From Siphonobacter curvatus (GTDB lineage: Bacteria; Bacteroidota; Bacteroidia; Cytophagales; Spirosomataceae): a DNA stretch of 64,000 nucleotides. The notes beneath the pieces were generated by a model, which ran no database searches, had not been told where the DNA came from, and saw nothing but the letters and a program-made list of their open reading frames with translations. The stretch is taken from NCBI RefSeq assembly GCF_002943425.1, contig NZ_PTRA01000001.1, forward strand, positions 1,860,001 through 1,924,000, given 5' to 3'. The position numbers and the translations under genes were made by a program. Below, piece after piece: positions 62,359 through 64,000 of the stretch (position 1 is its first letter; every line of letters begins with the position of its first letter).

Positions 62359-63291
62359 ATGCTGAACGTAATAAAAGTAGGCGTAGTACAGGCCACTCCC
62401 GTTTTGTTTGACCTGGATCGGAGTGTCGAAGTCGTCCTTAGCTGGATTAAAAAGGGTGCCGAGCAAAATTGCGAACTACTGCTGTTTCCGGAATCTTTTC
62501 TTCCGGCGTATCCCAGGGGACTCACGTTCGAGGCGATGATTGGCCGTCGTACGGAAAAAGGTCGGGAAACCTGGCTCGATTACTGGAAAAACAGTCCCGA
62601 AGTTGATTCGGAGGCCATTCGACGCATCCAGCAAGCGGTGCAGGCGGCTGGAATCATGGTGGGGCTGGGCATTACGGAGAAGGACCCCATCGGCGGATCG
62701 CTGCACTGTACGCTTCTCTACATCGGAAGCGACGGAAGGATTCTGGGCAAACATCGCAAACTCAAACCCACGGGACTGGAGCGGTTCATTTGGGGCGAAA
62801 GCGACGGAAGTTCCCTGATTACGCTCGATACACGTCTGGGAAAAATAGGTGGACTGATTTGCTGGGAAAACTACATGCCCCTGGCCCGAATGGCATTGTA
62901 TCAGAAAGGGATCGAAATTTACCTGGCTCCCACCGCCGATTCGCGGGAATCCTGGCAGTCCACTATGCAGCATATTGCCCTTGAAGGGCGTTGTTTCGTG
63001 CTAGCCTGCAATCAATTTGTACGTAAAAGCGACTACCCCGAACGCTATCAGGCCGAGCTGAGTCAGGAGCCCGAGATCATGAGTGCAGGTGGCAGTGTGA
63101 TTCTTTCACCGATGGGAGAAATACTCGCGGGGCCGCTTTGGAATCAGGAAGGATTGCTGACCGCTGAGCTGGATTTTGCAACCCTTGCCAAGAGTAAGCT
63201 GGATTTTGACTGCGTGGGTCACTATTCGCGTCCGGATGTGTTTCAGCTTACGGTGACTGGTCAGCCCGATACCCAGAAAGTGGATCGGTAA
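62359..63291 (+). CDS. Nitrilase (carbon-nitrogen hydrolase, branch 1)
   Basis: Hydrolyses nitriles to acids and ammonia, probably as a soluble oligomer. Catalytic triad: Glu45 in LLFPESFLPAYPRG, Lys134 in KHRKLKPT, and Cys168 in GLICWENYMPLAR. FIWGESDG matches the Y/F-x-WG-E-x-DG motif of true nitrilases rather than amidases. The 310-residue length fits. Its start is 18 bases after the DUF983 stop. The substrate cannot be named; a terminator follows. Confidence 0.94.
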   Translation: MLNVIKVGVVQATPVLFDLDRSVEVVLSWIKKGAEQNCELLLFPESFLPAYPRGLTFEAMIGRRTEKGRETWLDYWKNSPEVDSEAIRRIQQAVQAAGIMVGLGITEKDPIGGSLHCTLLYIGSDGRILGKHRKLKPTGLERFIWGESDGSSLITLDTRLGKIGGLICWENYMPLARMALYQKGIEIYLAPTADSRESWQSTMQHIALEGRCFVLACNQFVRKSDYPERYQAELSQEPEIMSAGGSVILSPMGEILAGPLWNQEGLLTAELDFATLAKSKLDFDCVGHYSRPDVFQLTVTGQPDTQKVDR

Positions 63292-63299
63292 ATGCATAG

Positions 63300-63336
63300 C
63301 GTAAAAGGCCCAGAACGTTATTCCGGGCCTTTTGCT
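63300..63336. terminator. Terminator between the nitrilase and fatty acid hydroxylase genes
   Basis: AAAAGGCCC and GGGCCTTTT pair with a GAA/TTC inner stem. It lies between convergent genes and probably serves both. Confidence 0.85.
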
Positions 63337-63337
63337 T

Positions 63338-63964
63338 TTATCCGTTCGATGAATACGTTTTGAAGATGTAATCCCACAGCGGAGACGAAACGCCGTAGTT
63401 CAGCGTATCATCTTTATAATGATGGATGGCGTGATTGATCCAAAGCCATTTGAATAAGTTGCGGGGCGGCTGATAGGCGTGTACGATGAAGTGTACAAAC
63501 AGATAGCCCGCGTAGCCCACCAGAAAACCGGGAAAGAATGCATAAGCCGCTTCCCCTAAAAGCAAAAAGGTAACGCCAAATAAAGAGGAGCCAATCAAAA
63601 CGGCCAGAGCGGGCGGCATGGCTAATCGCGTTTGATCCTTCGGGTACTCATGGTGAATACCGTGGAAGGTATACTGCAACCGGGATTTGATGGCGTTGGT
63701 AGGATCCATGTGAAAAATGCCCCGGTGAGTGACGTATTCCACCAGCGTAAAGACGAGTATCCCCAGCCCAAACAAACCCAGTATCATGATCCGTTGTAAT
63801 GCCGTATGCGTAAAGGCATACCAGCCCAAACCAGCCGAGCTAAGTAGGTAGATCGAAATCGGAATTGCAATGTGCGTACGCGATAAGGCTTCCAGTACTG
63901 GATTCGTAAAAAGAGGTTTGGTGCCGGAATGTTTAGGACGGTGTTTTTCTGCGTTTATTTCCAT
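63338..63964 (-). CDS. Fatty acid hydroxylase (sterol desaturase superfamily)
   Basis: Membrane di-iron hydroxylase of 208 residues. Histidine motifs: VEYVTHRGIFH, FHGIHHEYP, HFIVHAY and NHAIHHYKDD, the FA-hydroxylase pattern. Four hydrophobic stretches are visible (about 35-55, 62-84, 118-140, 145-160). Such enzymes 2-hydroxylate fatty acids of sphingolipids or sulfonolipids, which is plausible in this phylum. The ATG is at 63964, near the right edge, and the gene is complete. Confidence 0.9.
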   Translation of the reverse strand: MEINAEKHRPKHSGTKPLFTNPVLEALSRTHIAIPISIYLLSSAGLGWYAFTHTALQRIMILGLFGLGILVFTLVEYVTHRGIFHMDPTNAIKSRLQYTFHGIHHEYPKDQTRLAMPPALAVLIGSSLFGVTFLLLGEAAYAFFPGFLVGYAGYLFVHFIVHAYQPPRNLFKWLWINHAIHHYKDDTLNYGVSSPLWDYIFKTYSSNG

Positions 63965-64000
63965 AGAAAGACGAGTTGAGCGAATCGATCAGCAAAGGTA

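Overview
The window looks like core chromosome from a free-living Bacteroidota bacterium, most likely order Cytophagales. This rests on gene content (Bacteroidota-type YidC, many small lipocalin-like lipoproteins, a carboxynorspermidine-type polyamine pathway, a tandem-lipoyl E2, lpxB and hldD from a Gram-negative envelope) and on promoter words of the Bacteroidota form TAnnTTTG in place of TATAAT. Most genes have little or no Shine-Dalgarno sequence. I see no rRNA, CRISPR array, prophage or insertion sequence. I support 58 protein genes (one cut by the left edge, one frameshifted) and one tRNA-Ala.

Layout. 1-15 kb: an AddA/RecB-type helicase-nuclease, tex, a NlpC/P60 lipoprotein, a GNAT protein, a family 2 glycosyltransferase, hemL, a TPR-plus-periplasmic-binding protein, yidC and pyrG. 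15-28 kb: a copper module (copA and a CopZ-like chaperone), carboxynorspermidine synthase, a DEAD-box helicase, small secreted or lipoprotein genes, a WYL regulator / VOC / GyrI-like group and a CocE-type hydrolase. 28-45 kb: lepA, a desaturase, the pyruvate dehydrogenase E2, hslV, a tandem lipoprotein pair, nspC, hldD, a PTPS-family gene, lpxB, an acyltransferase, an M50 protease, a HAD phosphatase, accA and a beta-CASP metallo-beta-lactamase. 45-64 kb: dacB-type peptidase, DUF1003, aminopeptidase P, a methyltransferase, a DUF1080 protein, hisS, pgi, GH25, peroxiredoxin, tRNA-Ala(GGC), gap, two divergent AraC genes (one broken), DUF983, a nitrilase and a fatty acid hydroxylase.

Genes that work together although scattered: lpxB and hldD (lipopolysaccharide), accA with the desaturase, acyltransferase and fatty acid hydroxylase (lipids), pgi, gap and the E2 (central carbon), the two carboxynorspermidine genes (polyamines, about 16 kb apart), and copA with its chaperone. 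Nearly every gene is a short transcription unit ending in a clear hairpin terminator.

The least explained content is between the genes. I see (a) a dispersed repeat with the core TTACAAATCGG, one copy of which supplies a stop codon; (b) other perfect short palindromes resembling REP elements; (c) spacers that start G/T-rich and end A/C-rich on the + strand whichever way the genes point, including a perfect (ATTCAAAC)8 array; and (d) terminator hairpins that overlap coding sequence. I did not find a convincing new multi-gene defence or biosynthetic system.
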